A DNA stretch of 10,560 bases from Pseudomonadota bacterium (GCA_005772945.1 SXIE01000490.1:1-10560); one strand, 5' to 3'; positions 1-6,312 are shown, numbered from the stretch's first letter. Numbers and translations: made by a program. Notes: generated from the sequence alone by a model not told the origin.

Positions 1-119
1 ACCTCACACGCCGCCAAGGACCGCGCGCAAGATACCGCGGGGTCCGAAAGAACGTCTTCGACTTACGCCGCACCGCCGCGGTCGAGAACCTGATCACGGC
101 CGACAGGCTCGCTTCCTAG
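1..119 (+). CDS. Transposase C-terminal end (partial, 5' cut by window edge)
   Basis: The third forward frame is open from the window edge to a TAG at 117-119 and gives 38 residues. They contain the run RARYRGVRKNVFDLRR followed by AAVENL, a pattern I recognise from the extreme C-termini of DDE transposases, probably IS1182-like or a related IS family, where a basic RYRG-x-RKN segment precedes a short helix. The catalytic DDE core would lie upstream of the window, so the family is a judgement from the tail only. The gene points toward the 3' end of the convergent microcompartment operon. I could not identify a terminal inverted repeat between 120 and 275 because the left end of the element is not visible. 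It may be an intact insertion sequence or a relic. Confidence 0.55.
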   Translation, partial: LTRRQGPRARYRGVRKNVFDLRRTAAVENLITADRLAS

Positions 120-275
120 ATTCTGTTCGGTGTTCTAGGCGCACAACCCCCCAGAAGAAGATGCCACAGACCACGCGACGCCGCCAGTGGTGAGTCGGAT
201 GCGCCACGACCCACGCTCGGCACGCTCGGCACGCGCGACACGATCGTCGTTCTGCCTCGAGCGCGGCCGGCGGAC

Positions 276-557
276 TCAGCCGAGCGCGACCGCGTCCACG
301 ATGCCGACGATGACCGAGCGCACGGGCCCCTGCGCGCCCGTCGCCATGATCTGGCGCGCCGAGTTGCCCTCGTCCATCACGAGGACTGTGTCGCCGACGC
401 CCGCGCCCACCGAGTCCAAATCGACCGCGATGACGTAACGCTCGCCATCGAGGCCGCCATCGGGCTTCAAGTAGCGCACGATGAGCTGCTTCTTGCCGTC
501 GTAGAACGGGTGCTCGACGGTGCTCACGACCGTGCCGGTGACGCGTCCGAGGATCAT
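276..557 (-). CDS. BMC-P shell vertex protein, EutN/CcmL family (third paralogue)
   Basis: This 93-residue protein has the full length of the EutN/CcmL family, whose pentamers cap the vertices of bacterial microcompartments. It opens with the family signature MILGRVTGTVVST. In the middle it has VDLDSVGAGVGDTVLV, then GNSARQ, and it ends with the final strand SVIVGIVDAV. The start is ATG at 557, preceded by a GGAGGG ribosome site. A longer upstream reading in the same frame is Arg/Gly-rich and lies inside the neighbouring gene. The start overlaps the stop of the preceding BMC-P gene by four bases (ATGA), so translational coupling is likely. It is the last gene of the operon in this window. The pentamer role comes from the family; the sequence shows only the fold signature. 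Confidence 0.93.
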   Translation of the reverse strand: MILGRVTGTVVSTVEHPFYDGKKQLIVRYLKPDGGLDGERYVIAVDLDSVGAGVGDTVLVMDEGNSARQIMATGAQGPVRSVIVGIVDAVALG

Positions 558-844
558 CGCCCGCCCTCCGCATGTTGAGCGAGCGCGTGCTGACTCACGA
601 TCCCGACGATCGTGTGGTCGACCGGCACGAACCACGGTTTGTGCAAGAGCGCCGCCTCGCGGTTCATCTCGTACGTCACGAGGTCCCCCTCGCCCGCCTG
701 CGCCGACGCGTCCGTCGCGACGAACGCCTCGCCGTCGTTCGCCAGCGTCGACGTCAGCGGCTTCACCAAGAGGAGCTTCAAGCCGTCCATGCCGTCGGCC
801 TTCACCGAGGCCACCAGCGAACCGATGACGCGTCCCAGCTTCAT
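554..844 (-). CDS. BMC-P shell vertex protein, divergent EutN/CcmL paralogue
   Basis: This 96-residue protein begins MKLGRVIGSLVASVKADGMD and ends in HTIVGIVSQ, which places it in the EutN/CcmL pentamer family. It departs from the other two copies in the second half. Where they carry a GxSARQ turn, it has YEMNREAALLHKPWFVPVDH, and it lacks the VGAGxGD run, having AQAGEGDLV instead. ATG at 844 is preceded by AAGGAG with an 8-base gap. The start overlaps the BMC-T stop by four bases, and the stop overlaps the next BMC-P start by four bases. The different loop suggests a specialised vertex or a different partner, but that is inference. Known BMC loci such as that of Haliangium ochraceum also carry three BMC-P genes, so multiple copies are not odd in themselves. 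Confidence 0.92.
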   Translation of the reverse strand: MKLGRVIGSLVASVKADGMDGLKLLLVKPLTSTLANDGEAFVATDASAQAGEGDLVTYEMNREAALLHKPWFVPVDHTIVGIVSQHALAQHAEGGR

Positions 845-1482
845 CCTCGCCACTCCTTGTAGAAACGCGTCGTCGACCGCAGCGCCCGCGCGACCTCGGG
901 ATCCGCATTGCGGATGATCGTCGTCCACGCGGCCTCGCCGTGGCCACTCGCAAGTGCCCGCGCCGCAAGCTCGATCGCCGCCTCGACGTCGTAGCTCTCG
1001 CCCCACAGCGAGGCGACCCCCTGCCCGCCCAGCCCCTCGGCGATCCGCAGCTCGACCAGCTCGACGTGCGCGCCCTTCAGCGCCGCATCGACCGCCGCCA
1101 ATAGCGTCGGCGTCGTCCCATTCTGCACCACCCCGAGCGTGTCGCCGGGCGCCGGCCACCGGACCTTCCCCGTTTGGATCGACGGCACGATACGCGCCTC
1201 GGCATGCGGCAAGAGCACGCTGTCGCTCAGCGCCCGCCCCGCCACCGCGACCGCCCGATCGAACGCCCGCTGCACAGCCTCGACCTCCCCCGCGAACAGG
1301 ATGAGGTACTTCCCATTCTGCACCGTGCCCGCCGAGAGCACGGTGATCTCCGCCTCCTTCACGAGCGCATCCAGCGCGTGCAGCCCCGGCGGCACCGCCG
1401 CGAGGTCGAGCATCGCGACCGCCGGACCCGTGACGGCCGCCGCATGCGCCGCATGCGCTCCGTGAGACGCGTCCCCCGTCAT
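841..1482 (-). CDS. BMC-T tandem-domain shell protein (trimer, pseudohexamer)
   Basis: This 213-residue protein holds two successive BMC domains (Pfam BMC fold). Domain 1, about residues 20-100, runs from VAMLDLAAVPPGLHALDALV through the pore-side segment TVQNGKYLILFAG. Domain 2, about 113-205, runs from DTLGVVQNGTTPTLLAAVDAAL through RIAEGLGGQGVASLWG. Such proteins form trimers that mimic hexamers in the shell facets. The order looks non-permuted, with each helix following LxxVD/LxALD. There is no cysteine, so a PduT-like iron-sulfur pore can be excluded. The two pore segments differ (TVQNGK versus EGLGGQG), so the pore is not six-fold symmetric. The start at 1482 overlaps the dehydrogenase stop (ATGA) and has no strong ribosome site, so translational coupling is likely. 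An alternative ATG at residue 24 is less likely because it would remove the first strand. Confidence 0.9.
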   Translation of the reverse strand: MTGDASHGAHAAHAAAVTGPAVAMLDLAAVPPGLHALDALVKEAEITVLSAGTVQNGKYLILFAGEVEAVQRAFDRAVAVAGRALSDSVLLPHAEARIVPSIQTGKVRWPAPGDTLGVVQNGTTPTLLAAVDAALKGAHVELVELRIAEGLGGQGVASLWGESYDVEAAIELAARALASGHGEAAWTTIIRNADPEVARALRSTTRFYKEWRG

Positions 1483-2996
1483 ACGATCCGGAAGTGGTCG
1501 CGCAGCGTGCAGCGCCGCCAGCGCGAGAACGAGAGCGCGGTCGTCAACCCCTCGCCCGTCGGCGACGCGATCGTGAACGAGGTATAGCCCTCGCCGTTGT
1601 GCGCGAGCCCGTCGACGCCCGTCCCGTTCTTGCTGAAGATGCTGCAGTTGCACGCACGTGCCATCTTCGAGAGCGCGCGAATGTCGCTCGAATGCATCAT
1701 CGACGTGTGGAAGCAGCTGCCCTCGGCCCCGACCGCCAGGTCGATCGCCTCGTCCACGTTGCGCACGCGCGTGATGGGCAGGACCGGCATCATCTGCTCG
1801 GTCCACACCAGCGGATGGTCGTTCGGGACCTCGACGATGAGGCACCGCACCTCGGGTCCGGCGTGCACGCCGAGCTCCTTGAGAATGAGCGACGCGTTCT
1901 TGCCGACCAGATCCTTATTCACCGTCGCGTGCCCGCGCGGCCCCGCGTTCTTCGAGAAGATGATCTTCTCGAGGCGCGCCAGATCCCTCGCCGGGACCTC
2001 GTAGGCGCCGTTACGCGTCATCGCCTTCTTGAGGTCGTTCGCGACCGCGTCGACGACGATGCACTCCTTCTCGTCGACACAGATGATGTTGTTGTCGAAC
2101 GAGTGGCCGTAGACGATGCGCTTGCCGGCCTGCTCGATGTCGGCCGTCTCGTCGACGACCACCGGCGGGTTGCCCGGCCCCCCGCAGATCGCGCGCTTGC
2201 CCGAGAGCATCGCGGCCTTCACCACGCCGGGCCCGCCGGTGATGACGAGGATCCGGATCTTCGGATGCGCCATCAACGCCTGCGCCGATTCCAGCGTCGG
2301 CTCGGCCATGCACGTGACCGTATTCGGCGGCCCGCCCGCCCCGACGATGGCGCGATTGATGACACGCACCGTCTCGGCCGAGACTTTCTTGGCGGAGGGA
2401 TGGACGTTGAAGACGACCGCGTTGCCGGCCGATAACATCCCGATCGCATTGCAGATAATCGTCGAGGTCGGATTCGTGACCGGGGTGATCGCGCCGATGA
2501 CACCGAACGGTGCCGGCTCGATGAGGACCAGCCCGTGGTCGCCGGTGATCGCCTGTGGCACCAGGATCTCCGGCCCCGGCGTCTTCTCGATGACGAGCGC
2601 ATTCTTCTGCCGCTTGTCCTCGTAGCGCCCGAGCCCCGTCTCTTCCCACGCCTCTTTCGCGAGCCGATCCGAGTCCTTGCGGAGCGCCTCACGCAGCGCC
2701 GCGATGATCCCCGCGCGCTTCGAGAGCGGCAGATCCCCGAGCGCATAGAAGGCCGCGACGGCCGCGTCGATCGCCTGGTCGAGCGTCTGGAAGACGCCGT
2801 CGCCGAATGCGCCCCCACGCGGCGCAGGCGCCTGGGAGGCCGGCGGGCGCGGGATCGCCACCGGCGCCGGCGCGCACATCGGGCCAGTGGGCGTTGGTGC
2901 GGCAACCGGGGAACGCGCTGCACCCGGCTGAATTTCGCGCGCAATCGCCTCGGCGATCTTCCGGATTTGCTCGGTGGTGAGACCTGTCTGGCTCAT
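1479..2996 (-). CDS. pduP: CoA-acylating aldehyde dehydrogenase, PduP/EutE-like, BMC-encapsulated
   Basis: This 505-residue enzyme should oxidise an aldehyde to acyl-CoA with NAD+ and CoA inside the microcompartment. In this locus the likely substrate is acetaldehyde from DeoC. Residues 6-23 (LTTEQIRKIAEAIAREIQ) form a predicted amphipathic helix typical of encapsulation peptides. They are followed by a Pro/Ala-rich linker to about residue 64. The catalytic domain shows ITPVTNPTSTIICNAIGM (170-187), ITGGPGVVKAAM (252-263), the catalytic nucleophile Cys306 in FDNNIICVDEKE, and the family C-terminal tail RWRRCTLRDHFRIV. ATG at 2996 is preceded by an AGGGGAAG ribosome site. The gene lies 20 bases after a BMC-P gene and overlaps BMC-T by four bases. 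Length and motifs match PduP rather than soluble EutE. The substrate is inferred from the neighbouring aldolase, not from the sequence. Confidence 0.95.
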   Translation of the reverse strand: MSQTGLTTEQIRKIAEAIAREIQPGAARSPVAAPTPTGPMCAPAPVAIPRPPASQAPAPRGGAFGDGVFQTLDQAIDAAVAAFYALGDLPLSKRAGIIAALREALRKDSDRLAKEAWEETGLGRYEDKRQKNALVIEKTPGPEILVPQAITGDHGLVLIEPAPFGVIGAITPVTNPTSTIICNAIGMLSAGNAVVFNVHPSAKKVSAETVRVINRAIVGAGGPPNTVTCMAEPTLESAQALMAHPKIRILVITGGPGVVKAAMLSGKRAICGGPGNPPVVVDETADIEQAGKRIVYGHSFDNNIICVDEKECIVVDAVANDLKKAMTRNGAYEVPARDLARLEKIIFSKNAGPRGHATVNKDLVGKNASLILKELGVHAGPEVRCLIVEVPNDHPLVWTEQMMPVLPITRVRNVDEAIDLAVGAEGSCFHTSMMHSSDIRALSKMARACNCSIFSKNGTGVDGLAHNGEGYTSFTIASPTGEGLTTALSFSRWRRCTLRDHFRIV

Positions 2997-3016
2997 CGAC
3001 TTCCCCTGGCTACAGC

Positions 3017-3334
3017 TCAGGCCTCGTCATACCCGTGGTCATACCGGTTCTTGTCGTAGAGGGGCTTCCCCCCGACCTCCCAGCTGTCGACGATCGCCAT
3101 GACCACCGCGTCGCACGGCCGGTCCTTGGTGACCGTCGTCTGGCGCGCCGACGAGCCGCTCGCGTAGAGCACATAGTCGCCGGTCCCGGCCCCGACCGCG
3201 TCGATGGCCACGACGTGGCCCCCCGCCGCCTGCGTCTCGGGGTTCACGTCCTGCACGACCAGGAACTTGAGCCCCTCGATGTGCGCGTCCTTCTTCGTGG
3301 ACACGACGGTCCCTATCACCTTGGCAAGCCGCAT
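3017..3334 (-). CDS. BMC-P shell vertex protein, EutN/CcmL family (first paralogue)
   Basis: This 105-residue pentamer-type shell protein starts MRLAKVIGTVVSTKKDAHIE. It continues GLKFLVVQDV, VVAIDAVGAGTGDYVLY, the GSSARQT turn and a final VVMAIVDSW strand, all typical of EutN/CcmL. The C-terminus extends about 20 residues beyond the core and is rich in Tyr, Asp and Lys (GGKPLYDKNRYDHGYDEA). The other two copies lack this tail, which could face the lumen or outer surface. ATG at 3334 has a strong AAGGAGGA ribosome site; a longer upstream reading in the same frame is low-complexity Arg/Gly sequence. It lies 125 bases downstream of BMC-H, with a GC-rich hairpin between them. Confidence 0.93.
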   Translation of the reverse strand: MRLAKVIGTVVSTKKDAHIEGLKFLVVQDVNPETQAAGGHVVAIDAVGAGTGDYVLYASGSSARQTTVTKDRPCDAVVMAIVDSWEVGGKPLYDKNRYDHGYDEA

Positions 3335-3399
3335 GGGGTCCTCCTTCGGTCCATGGCCGAGCACGCGTCCGGGCCGTCCCCGGATCAAGACACGCCGCC

Positions 3400-3434
3400 C
3401 CCGCCGGGCCCCGCCTCGATGGCGGGACGGCGGG
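3400..3434 (-). other. GC-rich intercistronic hairpin between BMC-H and BMC-P
   Basis: Bases 3400-3406 pair with 3428-3434 (7 bp), and 3410-3415 pair with 3421-3426 (6 bp). Between them is a small internal loop (GGC against A), and the 5-base terminal loop is at 3416-3420. All 13 pairs are G-C. On the transcribed (-) strand it starts about 25 bases after the BMC-H stop. No U-tract follows, so it is not a classical intrinsic terminator. A plausible role is 3'-end protection or partial attenuation, giving more BMC-H than downstream shell proteins, as BMC-H dominates shells. Hairpins arise easily in DNA this GC-rich, so the function is inference. Confidence 0.45.
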
Positions 3435-3459
3435 CGGGCGCGCGCGCGATGATGCCGTG

Positions 3460-3762
3460 CTACTGCTTGGCCTTCTGCGCCTCGGCCGTGCGACCGAGCG
3501 GCAAGACGGCGTCCACGTTGACGTGCGGACGGGCGATGATGTGCGTCGCGACGACCTCGCCGACGCGCTGCGCCCCGGCCGTGCCGGCCTCGACAGCCGC
3601 CTTCACCGCGGCCACGTCGCCACGCACGATCGCCGTGACATGACCACCGCCGGTCTTCTCGTAGCCGACCAGCTCGACGCGCGCGGCCTTCACCATCGCG
3701 TCGCTCGCCTCGACCATCGCCGCGAACGAGCGGCACTCAATCATTCCAAGGGCTTCGGCCAT
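3460..3762 (-). CDS. BMC-H hexameric shell protein, PduA/CcmK-like
   Basis: This 100-residue single-domain shell protein forms the hexagonal tiles of the microcompartment facets. It reads [20 protein letters not shown], then [20 protein letters not shown] and [19 protein letters not shown], which is close to the canonical PduA pattern. The pore loop is K36-T37-G38-G39-G40-H41. The position of PduA Ser40 is a glycine here, so the predicted pore is lined by small residues. The C-terminal [15 protein letters not shown] is also standard. ATG at 3762 is preceded by GGAGA about 9 bases upstream. It follows the isomerase-aldolase gene by 45 bases. It is the only BMC-H gene in the window. Confidence 0.97.
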   Translation of the reverse strand: MAEALGMIECRSFAAMVEASDAMVKAARVELVGYEKTGGGHVTAIVRGDVAAVKAAVEAGTAGAQRVGEVVATHIIARPHVNVDAVLPLGRTAEAQKAKQ

Positions 3763-3807
3763 TCGTCTTCTCCGTGAGAATCAGGTCTCTGGGTTGCTAA
3801 CTCAGTC

Positions 3808-5316
3808 TCAGTATCCGCCGCCGCCCGCGGCCTTGCCGGCCGGGCGGTCGCCACGTTCGCCGCGTTCTTCTTGGGCAATCTTCACGCCGACCGACGCGCC
3901 GATCCGCGTCGCGCCCGCCTCGACCATGCGCTTGGCATCCTCGGCCGAGCGCACCCCGCCCGAGGCCTTGACGCCGAGCTTGTGCTCGACGGCCTGCGCC
4001 ATGAGTCGCACGTCGGCCTCGGTCGCGCCACCCTTGGCGAACCCGGTCGACGTCTTGACGAAATGCGCGCCCGCCTTTTTCGAGAGGACGCAGGCCGCGA
4101 CCTTCTCCTCGTCCGTGAGGAGCGCCGTCTCGATGATGACCTTGAGGATAGCGCGGCCCTCGCGCGCCGCATCCGCCAAGAGCCGGATGTCCTCGTAGAC
4201 CGTCTTGTGGTCGCCGGACTTCAGCGCGCCGATGGCGATGACCATGTCGAGCTCGGTCGCCCCGTCGCGCAGCGCCCGCCGCGCCTCGAGCACCTTCACG
4301 TCCTTGGGCGTCGCGCCGAGCGGGAAGCCGATGACCGTGCACACCTTCGGGGTCGCCCCGCGGAGGCGCTGCGCGCAGCGCGCGACGAAGATCGGGTTCA
4401 CGCACACCGACGCGAACCCGTACTGGCGCGCCTCGTCACAGAGCTGGTCGATCTCGGCATACGTCGCCTCGGCTTTGAGCAACGTATGATCGATGAGCCT
4501 GGCCATCTCCTTCGGGAGCTGCCCGACGCCCAGGCCCGCGGACACGCGCAGCTCGGGTCCGACCGCGGTGAAGCGGCGCATCGCGTCCGGCCGCTTGGCC
4601 ACGCACTGGCCGCAGCCGGTGCAGCTCGCGCACGAGCCACCGACGTGCCCATGGTCGCCGCCCGCCGGTACGAGCCCGGCGAGCAACGCCGGATTCGCCG
4701 AGAGCACGCGCGTGATGCTCGCGACGAGCGATTCGAACTCGCTCCCGGCGGGCGCGGAGCGCTTGCCCGATTCTGAGTCCCCGGCGCCGGCTGCAGACAT
4801 GGGTTCGCCACTCCTGGGTGCTTCGGATGCGGGTCGGCGCCGAGTCGGTGCCCCGCCGTCGAGCGCGTCGATCATTGCAACACGGCGCAAGTGTCGCTCG
4901 CCCGTGCACTCGGTCGCGAGGAACGCGTCGACGATGGCCAAGGCCGCCGCCGGCTCGAGGTACCCCGCGCCGAGCGTGACCAGGTGCGCGTCGTTGTGCT
5001 CGCGCGCGTTGACGGCCGTCTTCACGTCGAAGGCCAGCCCGGCGCGCACGCCCGCGACCTTGTTCGCGACCATCGCCGAGCCGATGCCGGCCCCGTCCAC
5101 GATGATGCCGCGCCAGGCCTTGCCCGACGCGATGGCCTCGGCCGCCGCGCGCGCGAACACCGGATAATCGCAGGCGTTCTTGTCGTGGGTGCCGACGTCG
5201 ATGACAGCCCGCCCCGAGGCCGAGAGGTGCCGTTTGATGGCTTCCTTCAGCTCGAAGCCACCGTGGTCGCTCGCGACCACCACGGCGCCTTGCGGTTTCT
5301 GCACCCCTGACGTCAA
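3808..5316 (-). CDS. rpiB-deoC: Fused RpiB-like sugar-phosphate isomerase and deoxyribose-phosphate aldolase (DeoC)
   Basis: One 502-residue reading frame encodes two enzymes. Residues 10-153 are an RpiB/LacAB-family isomerase: SDHGG (16-20), EHND with His107, and the phosphate-site Arg141 and Arg145 in GERHLRRV. The E. coli catalytic Cys66 position is Asp74 ([10 protein letters not shown]). Residues 154-265 are a linker with a predicted amphipathic helix (193-207, [15 protein letters not shown]) and a C229-x2-C232-x2-C235-x2-C238 cluster. Residues 270-480 are [12 protein letters not shown] (274-281), Asp357 in ELDMV, Schiff-base Lys421 in HFVKTSTG, and Lys450 in [13 protein letters not shown] cleaves 2-deoxyribose-5-phosphate to glyceraldehyde-3-phosphate and acetaldehyde, feeding the dehydrogenase. 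The isomerase substrate is uncertain. The start is TTG at 5316 with GGAG six bases upstream; GTG at 5304 is the alternative. It is the first gene of the operon. An internal start at 4800 could give DeoC alone. Confidence 0.92.
   Translation of the reverse strand: MTSGVQKPQGAVVVASDHGGFELKEAIKRHLSASGRAVIDVGTHDKNACDYPVFARAAAEAIASGKAWRGIIVDGAGIGSAMVANKVAGVRAGLAFDVKTAVNAREHNDAHLVTLGAGYLEPAAALAIVDAFLATECTGERHLRRVAMIDALDGGAPTRRRPASEAPRSGEPMSAAGAGDSESGKRSAPAGSEFESLVASITRVLSANPALLAGLVPAGGDHGHVGGSCASCTGCGQCVAKRPDAMRRFTAVGPELRVSAGLGVGQLPKEMARLIDHTLLKAEATYAEIDQLCDEARQYGFASVCVNPIFVARCAQRLRGATPKVCTVIGFPLGATPKDVKVLEARRALRDGATELDMVIAIGALKSGDHKTVYEDIRLLADAAREGRAILKVIIETALLTDEEKVAACVLSKKAGAHFVKTSTGFAKGGATEADVRLMAQAVEHKLGVKASGGVRSAEDAKRMVEAGATRIGASVGVKIAQEERGERGDRPAGKAAGGGGY
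4798..4815 (-). promoter_or_regulatory. Internal ribosome binding site and ATG for a stand-alone DeoC
   Basis: Inside the fusion gene, AGGAG (reverse complement of 4811-4815) lies 10 bases before an in-frame ATG at 4800 (Met173). Translation from it would give a 330-residue protein beginning just before the predicted encapsulation helix, followed by the Cys cluster and the complete DERA domain. This is the position where a separate deoC gene would be expected to start. Either the stop codon between two former genes has been lost, or both a fused and a free form are made. The site itself is visible; its use is inference. Confidence 0.5.
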
Positions 5317-5322
5317 GGCCCG

Positions 5323-5326
5323 CTCC
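5323..5326 (-). promoter_or_regulatory. Ribosome binding site deciding the TTG start of rpiB-deoC
   Basis: GGAG on the minus strand lies 6 bases before TTG at 5316. The frame stays open upstream to about 5382 but offers no ATG, GTG or TTG there. GTG at 5304 would put this site 18 bases away, which is too far. The TTG is therefore the best start. Confidence 0.5.
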
Positions 5327-5328
5327 GC

Positions 5329-5444
5329 GCAACGGTTGAACTGAGCCGCAAGGACCGTAGCCCTACGCGCACCGGGTCGTCAAGCGGGCCCCAGGCCTCG
5401 CCGCGCCTCCTCCCCGCATCGCCACGTCCGCGGAGAACCGTTGC
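5329..5444. repeat. Spaced 9-bp inverted repeat in the divergent intergenic region
   Basis: GCAACGGTT (5329-5337) recurs as its exact reverse complement AACCGTTGC (5436-5444), with 98 bases between. One arm lies just upstream of the rpiB-deoC ribosome site and the other about 37 bases before the Cys-rich protein gene, so the pair brackets the shared promoter region. It could be two operator half-sites or two binding sites for one regulator. By a rough estimate a 9-bp pair somewhere in a region this size has about a one-in-twenty chance of being random. Confidence 0.3.
5354..5383 (-). promoter_or_regulatory. Candidate sigma-70 promoter of the microcompartment operon
   Basis: On the minus strand TTGACG (5378-5383) is followed after 18 bases by TACGGT (5354-5359). 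The -35 matches the consensus at five of six positions. The -10 matches at the three most conserved positions (T1, A2, T6). Transcription would start near 5346, giving a leader of about 30 bases before the TTG start. The call is by eye and such matches occur by chance. Confidence 0.35.
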
Positions 5445-5480
5445 CTTCGGCCCGGTGCGAGGCTAGGCTTGCGCGTGCCT

Positions 5481-5849
5481 ATGCTGCCTCGTTCGTCGTA
5501 TCGCGCGTCGTACTGGCTGACGTTCGTCGCGCTGCTCGTCGCGAGCCCGTGCGCCACCGAGCTGGCGCTGGGCGCGGTCGCGAGCGCCTTCGGCGACACG
5601 GCGTCGGTCACCGACGCGTGCTGCGGCGGCGACGGCCATCGCGGCGCGGACGCCGACGAGTCCGGCACGCGCTCCGCCCCCGGCGCTCAGCGTTCGGACT
5701 GTGGCTGCTGCCATTCGTTCGCGCCGTTCGCTGGCGCGCCCGAGATCGAGAGCCCCGTACGCTTTGCCGGGGCGTCGCCGCTCGACACCACGCGTGGCGA
5801 GCCGCGCGACGGTCACGCGGAGCCCCCGTTCCGCCCGCCCGCCGCCTGA
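5481..5849 (+). CDS. Small Cys-rich exported protein heading the metal-efflux operon
   Basis: This 122-residue protein starts MLPRSSYRAS with a hydrophobic stretch (about residues 11-22, YWLTFVALLVAS), which looks like a Sec signal peptide. The mature part has two short cysteine clusters, DACCGGDGH (45-53) and DCGCCHSF (73-80). It then has a Pro/Asp/Gly-rich tail that is probably disordered. Small Cys/His-rich periplasmic proteins of this kind often precede CusCBA/CzcCBA-type efflux genes, so metal binding in the periplasm is likely, but I recognise no named family. ATG at 5481 has only a weak AGG upstream. TTG at 5469, four codons earlier in the same frame, has GAGG six bases before it and is a real alternative start. 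Confidence 0.65.
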   Translation: MLPRSSYRASYWLTFVALLVASPCATELALGAVASAFGDTASVTDACCGGDGHRGADADESGTRSAPGAQRSDCGCCHSFAPFAGAPEIESPVRFAGASPLDTTRGEPRDGHAEPPFRPPAA

Positions 5850-5994
5850 GATTGCGGAGAGCGCTGTCGGCGCTGCGCGAGCGCTCGGGACCGCCGAGCC
5901 TCGCTTCTGCTTCATCTCAGGCGATGCCGTCGCCGTGCGAGCACAGGGCCCGCATGGCGGCGCGTCGTGTCGTGGCCAAGCCTCGGAGTTCCAG

Positions 5995-6308
<314 letters not shown>

Positions 6309-6312
<4 letters not shown>

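Noticed and set aside
212..229. Tandem 9-bp repeat CACGCTCGG
   Set aside because: Only two copies, in a short GC-rich gap; too short to separate from chance.
94..573. Minus-strand frame of 159 codons over the end of the BMC operon
   Set aside because: Mostly out-of-frame BMC-P sequence plus Arg-rich low-complexity sequence; no ribosome site or motif.
1494..2435. Long + strand open frame (313 codons) opposite the aldehyde dehydrogenase
   Set aside because: Its product is Arg/His/Asp-rich with no motif, typical of the antisense frame of a GC-rich gene; the minus strand encodes a complete PduP-like enzyme.
3763..3807. Possible hairpin between the fusion gene and BMC-H
   Set aside because: Only about 5 pairs around a long loop; not distinguishable from chance.
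3871..4776. Long + strand open frame (301 codons) opposite the deoC part of the fusion
   Set aside because: Arg/His/Leu-rich composition and no domain, while the opposite strand has all DERA active-site motifs.
5441..5469. Possible + strand promoter TTGCCT-17-TAGGCT before the Cys-rich gene
   Set aside because: Weak match in both boxes, and transcription would begin almost at the start codon.
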